64,000 bases of DNA from assembly GCF_001482195.1 (NCBI RefSeq), contig NZ_KQ759763.1, positions 135,623 to 199,622 on the forward strand. Direction: 5' to 3'. The stretch comes from Luteimonas abyssi (GTDB lineage: Bacteria; Pseudomonadota; Gammaproteobacteria; Xanthomonadales; Xanthomonadaceae). A program made the position numbers and the translations under genes. The notes beneath the pieces are model-generated. The model saw only the letters and a list, made by a program, of their open reading frames with translations. It searched no databases and had not been told where the DNA came from. This document shows, one piece after another, positions 54,232 through 62,988 of this stretch. Position 1 is the stretch's first letter. The number at the start of each line of letters is the position of its first letter.

Positions 54232-54316
54232 TCAGAATCCGAGATTTCCTATGCCAAATTAACTTTTCGTTTAATAACATGAAAAATTACGGGGGCTAGA
54301 GCAGGCGCGGTGGTAA

Positions 54317-54784
54317 GTGAGTAAATTAGGAGCGGCAAAAACGACGCTGTGTACAGTGGCTGCGGCGCTGGCGTTAACCGTCACTTCGCACGGCGTGTTC
54401 GCACAGTCGGTTCGATATGATCAGAAGTACGTTGAACGATTGGAGCGCGCTCAGAATATCCAGCCACTGACGGGCGAGGTGTTCGGTGAGGCGATTGGCC
54501 TGAGCAATGGCGACACAAGCTTCACGTATATCGACATCGACATCGAGGGAAATAATTCCCTTCCCGTTCAGTTAATTAGAAGGATTCAGGTCGAAGACCG
54601 AAGCCGAACGCAAAATAGTAGCCTTGGTGGCTTCGGGGCCGGCGGTGACATCGTGATACCCCATATGCGAGGCGTTTTTACTAACGCAGGATGGCAGGTG
54701 TCCGGGGGTAATCCGAATGCGCGTTGTACGCAGCCCGGGGCGCCGCCAGGACTGGGTAATGGAATAGCTGCCGCCGATTATTAG
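54317..54784 (+). CDS. RHS/YD-repeat protein, N-terminal fragment ended by an amber codon
   Basis: A 155-residue frame with a Sec signal peptide (AAALALTVTSHGVFA-Q) and YDQKYVERLERAQNIQPLTGEVFGEAIGLSNGDTSFTYIDIDIEGNNSLPV, the usual N-terminus of secreted RHS/YD-repeat proteins of the Lysobacteraceae. It stops at TAG 54782-54784, in a region that should continue (…AAADY-stop-GGNILSVPGYGEQTLL). The next large frame is in the same phase, so one codon change, for instance from TGG or CAG, broke a gene of about 1786 codons. The start is a GTG at 54317 preceded by a weak ribosome-binding site. Confidence 0.75.
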   Translation: MSKLGAAKTTLCTVAAALALTVTSHGVFAQSVRYDQKYVERLERAQNIQPLTGEVFGEAIGLSNGDTSFTYIDIDIEGNNSLPVQLIRRIQVEDRSRTQNSSLGGFGAGGDIVIPHMRGVFTNAGWQVSGGNPNARCTQPGAPPGLGNGIAAADY

Positions 54785-54802
54785 GGCGGAAACATACTAA
54801 GC

Positions 54803-57800
54803 GTGCCTGGATATGGAGAGCAGACCCTGTTGTTCGATGTCTCCAGTGCGGTTCCGGGCACAGGTTACTATCAGGTTACGAAAGACCTGTGGAAGATTAC
54901 CTGCGTTTCGTCCACTAGGAACGGGTATCCCGGCGAAGCTTTTATTGCTACGTCACCGGAAGGAGTGTCTTATCGGCTCGACCACGTGATCACAAAGCCA
55001 TACCCTAGGCTCATCAAGCGCGTGGGGAACTACTCGGCTTCCGTGGCGGTGGACCGATCAATCGTCTATTTTCTCGTAAGTCGAATCGAAGATCGCCACG
55101 GAAACTACGTCGCGTATCAGTATTCGGGAGACAGGCTTGCATCGATCACATCGAGCGATGGTCGTGCGATAACAGTATCTGGATACTCAGGTGGCCGCTA
55201 TACGCAGATTCAGTCGAGCGTTGGCCTGTGGAATTATCAGTACCTCACCAATGGAGCTCGGGTTATTCGTCCAGACGGTAGTCGGTGGGTTTACGAGACA
55301 ACCGGTGCCCTGCACATCGAACCAACGGCGGATCTTCCAGTATATATGGGGCAGCCGCTCTGTCCGGCTCCACCTCTTTCCAGTGGAGAATTCGGTATTG
55401 CCATCACCCACCCTTCGGGTGCGCGAGGAGAGTTCAACTTCGGGATTCAGCGTCACTTCCGGCACAATATCCCCAAGCTTTGCAATAGCTTTCTGGATAT
55501 GGCCGGCCCGAGTACATCGTATCAGTTCCTGACGATACCCAATTTCAACGATTCATTCACGATTCGTAATAGGGTCGTCACCGGCCCGGGCTTGAGCCCT
55601 ATGCGATGGGACTATCAATTCGGAATAGGTGGATCTGGATTGGCGTTCGAGGAGAACTGTCCGGGTAGTAGTTCCCTTGCGTGTCCTAAATTCACAGAGA
55701 CACGGGTCGTTGGTCCTGGTGGTACCTACGACAGGTACCAGTTTGGTGCGTGGTTTCAATACAACGATGGCTTGCTGCTACGTCACGACAGCGGGTCGAT
55801 CAATGGATCGGGGAGTGTCGCGATCCTCAAGTCAGTGGAAAATGATTATGTCTTGCCGGGAGACGGTGACTTCAGTGGTTTCCCTCTCCGGATCGGTCGG
55901 CCCGGTAGTTCGCGGCTCGACAATGTCGCTATCGGCTACATTATCCCTCTCAGGGAGTCGATAACTCATGTTTCAGGTGTTTCGTTTCGGAATCGTCTGG
56001 TGGCGCTTGATGGCCTGGCACGCCCGACCCAAATGCGCAGGGGGCGTTCGGACCAGCCCGCTTCGGAACAGGCCGTGTCGATGAGTTACTACGACAACGT
56101 ACCTCGTTGGGTGTTGGGCAGCATTGCGAACGAGTCCATGAATGGTCGTGCCGTCTCCCGGACAACGTTCAATTCTAGCGGTATGCCGGAGTCGATCTAC
56201 TCGTTTGGCCGGCTGGCGCAGACACTTCGATGGAACCCGGACGGCACAGTCCAATCCGTTACGGATGGCAACAACAACACGACGCGGTTCTCGGACTGGA
56301 GGCGTGGAATTCCTCAGCTGATACAGTTTCCGGCAACGCCTGAAGCGTCCTCGGGCGCAATGTTGCGGTCGGTCGTCAACAATGAAGGGCGGATCGCTTC
56401 CGTTACCGATGAGTCAGGCCATACGACCTCATATTCTTACGACCCTATGGGGCGTGTCAGCCGCATCAAATGGCCGACAGGTGACACAACGGTATGGAAT
56501 GATACGGTCCATACGTTCGAACAGGTGACGAACGCCGAGTTCGGCCTGGGAGGTCAACACTGGCGGCGTACGACGAGCCGAGGTAACGCCCGTACCGTAT
56601 CGTATTTTGATGCACTGTGGAGGCCGGTTCTCACTCACGAGTTCGACGCTGGGGATATCGCGGGGACGCAGAGGTTCCGGCGCTACTCGTACGATCATGG
56701 TGGACGCACGACCTTCGCTGCTTATCCCTCCGACAGGAGCAATGCATCAACTGGAATCTGGATCGAGTACGATGCGATTGGCAGGGCAACGTCGACGACA
56801 CAGGATAGTGAACTGGGACCCCTGACGACCGTAACGGAATACTTGCCTGGCTTCCTCGAGCGTGTCACCACGCCGAAGGGGTTGCGCACTACCACGCGAT
56901 TCTTGGGTTGGCACCAGCCGACGACCGATTACCCTACGAGAATCGATCATCCGGGCGGTGTCGTCACGGAAGTGGAGCGAGATATATTTGGAAAGCCTAC
57001 CCGGATCTCGCGTCGTGACGCGTCTGCAACGACTTCACTCGTGCGGAATTATGTCTACGATAATTTTCAGCAATTGTGCAAGAGCGTGGAGCCGGAGACA
57101 GGCGCGACCATTGTCGCTTATGACAGTGCGGGAAACGTATCTTGGACAAGATCGGGATCGCCCCTGACCTCCACGGCAGGCTGCAACACCGCAGACGTCC
57201 CTGTTGCCGAGCGCACCCGACGGGTCTACGACGCCCGACATCGTATTCAATCACTACTGTTTCCAGACGGTTTGGGTAATACCAAGTACGACTATACGCC
57301 CACCGGCCACGTCGCACAGATGGTCGTTGCCAATGGCGGTTCCGGAGTGGCGACGACGGTTTATACCCGTAATAAGTTGGGAATGGTTACCGGGGAGGCG
57401 ATGGGCGTTGGTGACGTAGCTTGGGGGCTGGGTTATGGATTCGATGGAAACGGTCACTTGGCGACGCAGGTTTATCCAGTTTCGAACAGAGTGGTTGATT
57501 ACGCGCCAAATGCGCTGGGCCAGGCAACAAGGGCCGGTACGTTTGCATACGGGGCGAGCTACTTCCCTGACGGTAGGCTAAAACGATTTACCTATGGCAA
57601 TGGGATCGTACGGACGGTAAATCTGAATTCTCGATTTTTTCCGGAACGCATTCGTGATGCCTTCGGCAGTTCAGTGGCTTACGATGACAGCTTCGACTAT
57701 GACGGTCATGGCAACGTCGTGGGGATCAGTGATGGCCTTCCCTCGCGCCGTGGTGACCGGACAATGAACTATGACGAGGCCGATCGCCTGACACGTGTGA

Positions 57801-59677
57801 ATTCCTCCGCCTTTGGGGCGGCGACGTATGGGTACGACGCCTTGGATAATCTTCGTTCTGTCAGCGTAAGCGGCGGGCCGCGTGTACGGCAACACAGCTA
57901 CCGGTACGACGCAGCGAATCGGCTTAGTGAAGTCAGGAGTGCCGGGGGAGCGACGTTGTCGTCGCTCACCTACGACTCCCGGGGAAATATTGGCAACAGG
58001 GATGGCCGATCCTATGTCTTCGATGCGGGCAACCGCCTCCGGGAAGTCAGGGGGGTGGAGTCCTATCGCTACGATGGGCATGGCCGGCGGGTCCAGTCAC
58101 TGCGCAACGGTTTGAGCATCTACTCGATGTACGGGCATGACGGAGTCCTGCGATACCAGCGTGATGAGCACGGTGCAGTTACCCGAGAGCATGTCTACCT
58201 TTCGGGGGCGCAGGTCGCTCAGATCGAGCAGATTATCCAACTGGCGTCCCCAAGCCTGACATTGCCTCAGTTCAGTGACGTAAATCGATATACGGTCAGA
58301 TGGAGTGCCGTCGCGGGAGCCTCTCGTTACGAGCTGGAGGAGCGGGCTGGAAGCAGTGCGTGGGCTCGGATCCACAACGCACCGCAGACGTCTGCAGCCG
58401 TCTCGGGGCGCGCTGCGGGATTGCTCTCCTATCGCGTGCGAGCTTGCAGTGCATCAGCGACGTGCGGTGCGTGGAGTCAAGTCGCCACCATTGCCGTGAT
58501 GCTGCCGCCACAAGCATCTCCGCTACCGACCGCGCCAGCTACGGCCTTGGGAGGAAGTTACACCGTCAGCTGGAACCAGGTGCTTTCCGCGAACCGGTAC
58601 GAGCTTGAGGAGAGAATTGGAAGCGGAGCATGGACACCTGTGCAGAATTCGGCGGTGCTCGCCAGAGCGTTCAGCGGAAGGGGGGCTGGCACGTATGGAT
58701 ATAGGATTCGTGCCTGCAACGGTGCCGGATGCTCCCAGTGGTCGGGAGTTGCCAACGTCACGGTAGTCGTCGTGCCGGCTTCGGCTCCCACCATCTCAGG
58801 TCCGACAAGCAACCACACCGGGTCTTATGCGATCACTTGGACGTCGATCCAAACTGCCACGAGGTACGAGTTGCAACGGAGTGCGGATGGCACTCGCTGG
58901 GACGCGGCTCAGAATACGTCCGCTACCAGCTGGTCTGCGTCCAATCAGGCCGCTGGAGCCTGGCGCCACAGAGTGCGTGCCTGCAATGCCGCGGGGTGTA
59001 CCGGATTCTCGGGAACGCACACCGTCACCGTCGTACGCGCTCCAGTGGGACAGCCTGCTCTCACTGCGCCGGCCTCAATCAACACGTCTTCGGCGACTAT
59101 CAGCTGGTCTGCGGTTGCGGCAGCTTCGAGCTATGAGGTGCGGCGGCGGTTCAACCAGGGGGGGTGGCAAGCGCTTTCGACGACCCCCAACCGGAGTCTG
59201 TCTCTGTCAGGACTCGTGACAGGGAGCTATGAGCATCAGGTTCGCGCATGCAATGTCGCGGGCTGCTCTGCTTACTCCGAGTCGAGGACAACGAATGTCA
59301 CGCTTCCGCCGAGTTCCGCCCCTGTTGTATCAGCGCCGTCAGCCTCCGCGACCGAATTCACAGTGAGCTGGACAGCCGTCGCTGCAGCAACGCACTATCG
59401 ACTTGAACATCGTTTGGACGGAGGTAACTGGACAGCAGGAGGGCAAATAAACGGGCTTAGCCTAAGAATGTTCCCGCCGACGGGCATCTATTCCTATCGG
59501 GTTCATGCGTGTAATGCCGTAGGTTGTGGGCCCTACTCGAATATTGTGACAGTCAACGTCCTCCGTCTTCCTCCTCCACCGGTCTGTCCAGGACCGGGTG
59601 GGTGCCCGGTCCCGCATTCCGCTAACGAGCCGCAGTTGGAGATCGAATCAAGCGCGAAATTCGGAGGCACGCCATGA
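54803..59677 (+). CDS. Large RHS/YD-repeat protein with five fibronectin type III domains
   Basis: A 1624-residue frame in phase with the fragment before it. Residues about 50-1130 hold YD repeats (YQYSGDRLASITSSDGR, YSYDPMGRVSRIKWPTGDTT, YDYTPTGHVAQM, YGYDALDNLRSVSVSGG, YSMYGHDGVLRYQRDEHGAVTREHVYLSGAQVAQIE), which form a hollow beta-cocoon in RHS/TcB-TcC proteins. Five Fn3 domains follow (about 1150-1590), each ending in a Cys motif like RACNAAGC that may form disulfides outside the cell. The C-terminus is Pro-rich and overlaps the next gene by four bases. It carries no toxin tip itself; the small RHS-core protein downstream supplies one. Whether it is expressed despite the upstream amber codon is open; GTG 54803 lacks a signal peptide. 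Confidence 0.85.
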   Translation: MPGYGEQTLLFDVSSAVPGTGYYQVTKDLWKITCVSSTRNGYPGEAFIATSPEGVSYRLDHVITKPYPRLIKRVGNYSASVAVDRSIVYFLVSRIEDRHGNYVAYQYSGDRLASITSSDGRAITVSGYSGGRYTQIQSSVGLWNYQYLTNGARVIRPDGSRWVYETTGALHIEPTADLPVYMGQPLCPAPPLSSGEFGIAITHPSGARGEFNFGIQRHFRHNIPKLCNSFLDMAGPSTSYQFLTIPNFNDSFTIRNRVVTGPGLSPMRWDYQFGIGGSGLAFEENCPGSSSLACPKFTETRVVGPGGTYDRYQFGAWFQYNDGLLLRHDSGSINGSGSVAILKSVENDYVLPGDGDFSGFPLRIGRPGSSRLDNVAIGYIIPLRESITHVSGVSFRNRLVALDGLARPTQMRRGRSDQPASEQAVSMSYYDNVPRWVLGSIANESMNGRAVSRTTFNSSGMPESIYSFGRLAQTLRWNPDGTVQSVTDGNNNTTRFSDWRRGIPQLIQFPATPEASSGAMLRSVVNNEGRIASVTDESGHTTSYSYDPMGRVSRIKWPTGDTTVWNDTVHTFEQVTNAEFGLGGQHWRRTTSRGNARTVSYFDALWRPVLTHEFDAGDIAGTQRFRRYSYDHGGRTTFAAYPSDRSNASTGIWIEYDAIGRATSTTQDSELGPLTTVTEYLPGFLERVTTPKGLRTTTRFLGWHQPTTDYPTRIDHPGGVVTEVERDIFGKPTRISRRDASATTSLVRNYVYDNFQQLCKSVEPETGATIVAYDSAGNVSWTRSGSPLTSTAGCNTADVPVAERTRRVYDARHRIQSLLFPDGLGNTKYDYTPTGHVAQMVVANGGSGVATTVYTRNKLGMVTGEAMGVGDVAWGLGYGFDGNGHLATQVYPVSNRVVDYAPNALGQATRAGTFAYGASYFPDGRLKRFTYGNGIVRTVNLNSRFFPERIRDAFGSSVAYDDSFDYDGHGNVVGISDGLPSRRGDRTMNYDEADRLTRVNSSAFGAATYGYDALDNLRSVSVSGGPRVRQHSYRYDAANRLSEVRSAGGATLSSLTYDSRGNIGNRDGRSYVFDAGNRLREVRGVESYRYDGHGRRVQSLRNGLSIYSMYGHDGVLRYQRDEHGAVTREHVYLSGAQVAQIEQIIQLASPSLTLPQFSDVNRYTVRWSAVAGASRYELEERAGSSAWARIHNAPQTSAAVSGRAAGLLSYRVRACSASATCGAWSQVATIAVMLPPQASPLPTAPATALGGSYTVSWNQVLSANRYELEERIGSGAWTPVQNSAVLARAFSGRGAGTYGYRIRACNGAGCSQWSGVANVTVVVVPASAPTISGPTSNHTGSYAITWTSIQTATRYELQRSADGTRWDAAQNTSATSWSASNQAAGAWRHRVRACNAAGCTGFSGTHTVTVVRAPVGQPALTAPASINTSSATISWSAVAAASSYEVRRRFNQGGWQALSTTPNRSLSLSGLVTGSYEHQVRACNVAGCSAYSESRTTNVTLPPSSAPVVSAPSASATEFTVSWTAVAAATHYRLEHRLDGGNWTAGGQINGLSLRMFPPTGIYSYRVHACNAVGCGPYSNIVTVNVLRLPPPPVCPGPGGCPVPHSANEPQLEIESSAKFGGTP

Positions 59678-60699
59678 AGGCTTCGATGAGTTATCACATG
59701 ATGCTCACCTTGACCGCGTCGCTCCGTATTCGCGAGGTGACCGCTCCGTTTCTTTTGCTCTTGCTGACTTTTTGCGCTGTCCTGCTTCTATCCATCACGG
59801 AGGCCCGTGCGCAGACCACTATTAGGTATGTGCACACTGATGCGCTAGGCAGCGTGGTGGCGGTGACGGACGCGAACCGGAACGTGATCGAGCGGCGGGA
59901 GTATGAACCGTACGGTGCGCAGCTCACGCCGGCGGTGCAGGATGGACCGGGCTATACGGGCCATGTGCAAGATGCTGCGACGGGGCTCGTATACATGCAG
60001 CAGCGCTATTACGATTCGGTGCTCGGAGTGTTTCTGAGCGTGGACCCGGTATCGGCCTATGATGATTCCGTAGCGCATTTTAATCGGTATCGGTACGCGA
60101 CTGGAAATCCCTATCTATTCAATGATCCTGATGGGCGTCAATCTCAATCTGTAATGGATCGGAGGTATGTGTATTCCGGATTTAGCTCAGCACAGGTGGC
60201 GGGCGTAGAAGCGCAGCACAATCAAATTGGGGCGCAAGCAGCCTCCGGAATGGTCGAAGGAGGAATTTTGGCGGCCGGAGGTATTGGTGGCGCTTCAGCC
60301 GCTCGTGCAGCTGTGGGGCTTCTCTCGAATGGAACAAAAGGTCGGATCGGAGAAGCAGTTGCACAAATAGGAATTGCAGTAAGAGGGGAGCGAGTTATCG
60401 CTTCCCAAGTGCCGGCTGGTAGGGTTGCAGCATTAGGTCAGGTCACGGGTCGTGGGGCGAGGGCCGTGCCCGATTTCGTTGTGCGGGGTCGGGATGGATC
60501 CGTAAAGGTGGTAGAGGCGAAATTCAACACGGCGGGGCTGACAGGGGCGCAGAGAGATTTAAGTTCACAGTTGGGATCTGCGTTCACGGTCTCCAGAACA
60601 ACAATGGGTGATGTCGCAAAATCTGGTGCGGTTTTTGGTGCCGTCACTGGAGGTGCTGGTAGTGCTGCTGTAGGCCAATTGCGGAAGAAAGATGAATAG
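59674..60699 (+). CDS. RHS-core protein with predicted PD-(D/E)XK nuclease tip
   Basis: A 341-residue protein. A hydrophobic signal (FLLLLLTFCAVLLLSITEARA-Q, about 25-48) leads into an isolated RHS core: YVHTDALGSVVAVTDANRNVIERREYEPYG, DAATGLVYMQQRYYDSVLGVFLSVDPVSAYDD and FNRYRYATGNPYLFNDPDGR (about 50-150), where RHS toxins are normally cut. The variable tip (about 155-341) has KGRIGEAVAQIGI, AVPDFVVRGRDG and VKVVEAKFN, the Glu...Asp...Glu-x-Lys pattern of PD-(D/E)XK nucleases. So this is a toxin cassette separated from its long YD-repeat partner. Codon use becomes AT-richer in the tip, a sign of tip exchange. The following small gene is the likely immunity protein. Confidence 0.82.
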   Translation: MKASMSYHMMLTLTASLRIREVTAPFLLLLLTFCAVLLLSITEARAQTTIRYVHTDALGSVVAVTDANRNVIERREYEPYGAQLTPAVQDGPGYTGHVQDAATGLVYMQQRYYDSVLGVFLSVDPVSAYDDSVAHFNRYRYATGNPYLFNDPDGRQSQSVMDRRYVYSGFSSAQVAGVEAQHNQIGAQAASGMVEGGILAAGGIGGASAARAAVGLLSNGTKGRIGEAVAQIGIAVRGERVIASQVPAGRVAALGQVTGRGARAVPDFVVRGRDGSVKVVEAKFNTAGLTGAQRDLSSQLGSAFTVSRTTMGDVAKSGAVFGAVTGGAGSAAVGQLRKKDE

Positions 60700-60710
60700 T
60701 GAGGTCGATA

Positions 60711-61199
60711 ATGTCTAAGGCAAGCCAAATGAGGTCGTTTGAAAGATGGAGTGCGTTAGGGGGAGGGATGGAGCAATCTTTAATTAGATCCGCTATCGTG
60801 TTGACATCAATTCCTCTTGAAAACGGGTTCAGATTAGAGAGAAAGGCATTTGATTCTATTGACCCGCCTGCATATGCGTTGAACTTGGAGCGTCATCTGC
60901 CTTCTGGAAAAACAGACTTTATCTACATTGGGTTTGATAAATACTACCGAAAGAGATTTCAAATTCTGTTTGGCACAAAGGAAACGAATCCGCCGCATGA
61001 ATGGGTCAGGGCGGGCGCATTGGTTTGGAAAAGTATGGGTGAGTTGCAAAGGTATAAGTGGTGGGGTGCCAAGTGGTGGCAGATCAATAAAGTCGATGCA
61101 TTTGAATATAATGTGAAGAAGGCGTTGGATAAAATCCCGCAAGTGCTTGAATACTTAGATAGCGGGATTGCTGGCCCGCATGTGCTTGAAGAGAGATAA
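60711..61199 (+). CDS. Candidate immunity protein of the RHS nuclease tip
   Basis: A 162-residue cytoplasmic protein without signal peptide, starting at ATG 60711 with GAGG six bases upstream, 11 bases after the toxin stop. It is clearly lower in GC than the region around it, as is common for toxin-tip/immunity pairs. Visible features are a mixed alpha/beta sequence with DFIYIGFDKYYRKRFQILFGTKE and a Trp-rich stretch (YKWWGAKWWQINK). I do not recognise the family. Immunity is inferred from position, size and composition. A GTG at 60699 would extend it by four codons. Confidence 0.65.
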   Translation: MSKASQMRSFERWSALGGGMEQSLIRSAIVLTSIPLENGFRLERKAFDSIDPPAYALNLERHLPSGKTDFIYIGFDKYYRKRFQILFGTKETNPPHEWVRAGALVWKSMGELQRYKWWGAKWWQINKVDAFEYNVKKALDKIPQVLEYLDSGIAGPHVLEER

Positions 61200-61503
61200 T
61201 TATTTTTAGAGAGCATGGTAAATCTGCTCCCATGCGTGGAAGATCTCATGATCTAGTATCACGTGGTGCTGTGGTTGAAATATTATTCGACTAGCGAACC
61301 TATTTGCTTGCGACAATTTGCATTGTCGCTTCTGGAGTAGGTTTTTGGGATAAAATATCGACGTGTTGTTTCTTGTCGAGTCGATGCCTGCAAGGAAAGT
61401 CACTCTGACAAGGAGAGCGATCCCTAGTCACGTTGATCGCCCTGGCGCCGAAAAGGGGTTCGTGTTTATTTGGTGTAACGGGCGGTCGCGCTGTCACGAA
61501 GTC
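61200..61503. other. AT-rich intergenic region after the RHS locus
   Basis: A 304-bp gap between the candidate immunity gene and the convergent GntR-type gene. The first 180 bases are AT-rich like the immunity gene, then GC rises. No convincing gene or terminator hairpin was found; it may hold remains of an older toxin tip. Confidence 0.45.
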
Positions 61504-62127
61504 TCAGCCGAGCCGTTCGGCCTGCTCCTTCAGCGTCGCCACGATGCAGGGCACCAACGCCGTGCGTCGCTCGTGGTAATCCCGCAGGGCGCGCTTCAAC
61601 CGAGGCAGGTCGCGCTGTTGCCAATGCCGGTTGAGACGGACCAGCTCGCCGAAGGTATCGTCGATCAGATGGTGCTTGGCCCGGCGGATCGGGGCGAGCC
61701 AGTCGTTGCAGCGTTTGAGTTCGTCGTGCAGCGAGGCGTGGCCGGTCGCGCGGGCAATGGCGTCGAACACTTGCCATGTCTGCTTGATCACGTCGTCGTG
61801 GCCGATTTCGATCTGCCGGGTCTCCAGGCGGAAGGGCGCCGGGCCGATGTCGCAGGCCATGTCGAGCAGGCGCCGCATCCAGTCGTAGCGGTCGCGCAGT
61901 GCGATCTCGGTGGGCAGCGGGAGATACATGCCGCCGCGCACGTGGTGGTCCAGCAGGCCCTTGCCGACGAGCCGGTACAGCGCGAGCCGGGCCGGCATGT
62001 CGCTGGTGGCGAGTTCGTCGGCCAGCGTGGCGGGGTCGATCCGCTGGCCGGGGAGGAAGCGACCGGACTGTATCGCCCGGCGCACCAGCCGGTACACCCG
62101 TTGGCTCTTGGAGTGGGAAGCGGTCAT
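61504..62127 (-). CDS. GntR-family transcriptional regulator
   Basis: A 207-residue regulator. The N-terminal winged helix (about 8-75) reads SQRVYRLVRRAIQSGRFLPGQRIDPATLADELATSDMPARLALYRLVGKGLLDHHVRGGMYL, a GntR-type domain. The helical C-terminal part (about 80-205) resembles an FCD/FadR-type effector domain in pattern but lacks clear metal-binding histidine spacing (HDDV, KHHLIDD, HWQQRD, YHERR are present). The ATG at 62127 starts at the DNA-binding domain; upstream sequence in frame has no similarity. Targets are unknown. It stands between the RHS locus and IS remnants. Confidence 0.8.
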   Translation of the reverse strand: MTASHSKSQRVYRLVRRAIQSGRFLPGQRIDPATLADELATSDMPARLALYRLVGKGLLDHHVRGGMYLPLPTEIALRDRYDWMRRLLDMACDIGPAPFRLETRQIEIGHDDVIKQTWQVFDAIARATGHASLHDELKRCNDWLAPIRRAKHHLIDDTFGELVRLNRHWQQRDLPRLKRALRDYHERRTALVPCIVATLKEQAERLG

Positions 62128-62402
62128 GGCGGATGTCCGGGTCCGAGAGCGCCGACTCGCCACGGTGCGCGAAGTGGCGCTTCGATGTTGGGAGAGGGAT
62201 CAGGGCTTCATCGTCTTCGCGCCCTCGGGCCGAGCGTGTCGGGTCATGCCGCTACGGGGTGTAGGAATTTTCCGACAGGTCGCCGATCGCGACGGGCGTC
62301 ACCATCGCGGGACCGCCGCCGCTTTCGGTTTATGAGCGGTTTGCTCGGTATAGGCGCTTGGATCAGGCGTAGCAAACTAAAATCTACTAGCGAGTTCAGC
62401 TA

Positions 62403-62621
62403 TTAAAGCGTCGTTTCATAACGCCGACGTTCGGGGGCCAAGCGGGAGGGTCGCTTCGGACTCCAGCGCAACTGCGACATCTCCATACTGCTGTGCTTGT
62501 CTTTCCACGCGTAATACGTCGGCTCGCTGATCCCGTGCTTGCGGTAGGTCTCGGCAACCTTGGCTCCCGCCTCGGTCTCCCGGAGGATCCGGACGATTTG
62601 TCTTCGGTGAAACGTGACTTT
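62403..62621 (-). pseudogene. IS3-family orfA remnant
   Basis: The minus strand reads VTFHRRQIVRILRETEAGAKVAETYRKHGISEPTYYAWKDKHSSMEMSQLR, the helix-turn-helix part of an IS3-family OrfA different from the one in the adjacent element. The beginning is missing, lost at the end of the intact IS3 copy (62622), and the C-terminus runs into unrelated residues and TAA (62403-62405). No matching orfB is present. Confidence 0.8.
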
Positions 62622-62674
62622 TGTAATGACCCAGTGATTTCCTGCTCAGGTGTAACCTTTTCGAGGAGACACCG

Positions 62675-62953
62675 ATGAGCGCGGTAATGGAAGAAGAGAT
62701 CAAGCGTTGGACAGCACGCCGAAAGTCGGCGCTGGTGCTGGAGATCATCCAGGGCAAGACCACTGTGTCGGAGGCGGGTCGCCAGTTCGACTTGCCGCCA
62801 TCAGAGATCGAGAGTTGGGTCGATGACGGCAAGCGCGGGATGGAGAACGCGCTGCGCGCCAAGCCGGAGGACGTGCGCGAGCAGTACGAGCGGCAGCTCA
62901 AGGATCTGCAGGAGGCGTATGGCGAGGCGATGCTGGAGCTGCGTGCCCGATAG
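62675..62953 (+). CDS. IS3-family transposase OrfA (shortened by an amber codon)
   Basis: A 92-residue helix-turn-helix protein of the IS3 group: EIKRWTARRKSALVLEIIQGKTTVSEAGRQFDLPPSEIESWVDDGKRGMENALRAKPEDVREQYERQLKDLQEAY in outline, with a leucine-zipper-like end. Translation stops at TAG 62951-62953; the same frame would continue KLASLLGKDET to the TGA at 62987-62989, which overlaps the orfB start. Homologues normally have Lys at this position, so AAG-to-TAG is likely, cutting about 12 residues. Activity may be reduced. Confidence 0.85.
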   Translation: MSAVMEEEIKRWTARRKSALVLEIIQGKTTVSEAGRQFDLPPSEIESWVDDGKRGMENALRAKPEDVREQYERQLKDLQEAYGEAMLELRAR

Positions 62954-62988
62954 AAATTGGCGTCCCTGCTGGGCAAGGACGAGACCTG

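Noticed and set aside
43483-61199. A complete type VI or toxin-complex secretion locus
   Set aside because: Only PAAR and RHS-type cargo genes are present; no sheath, baseplate, membrane-complex or TcA genes occur in the window.
62126-62335. Plus-strand frame divergent from the GntR-type gene
   Set aside because: It overlaps the regulator start, has no recognisable family and lacks a good ribosome-binding site.
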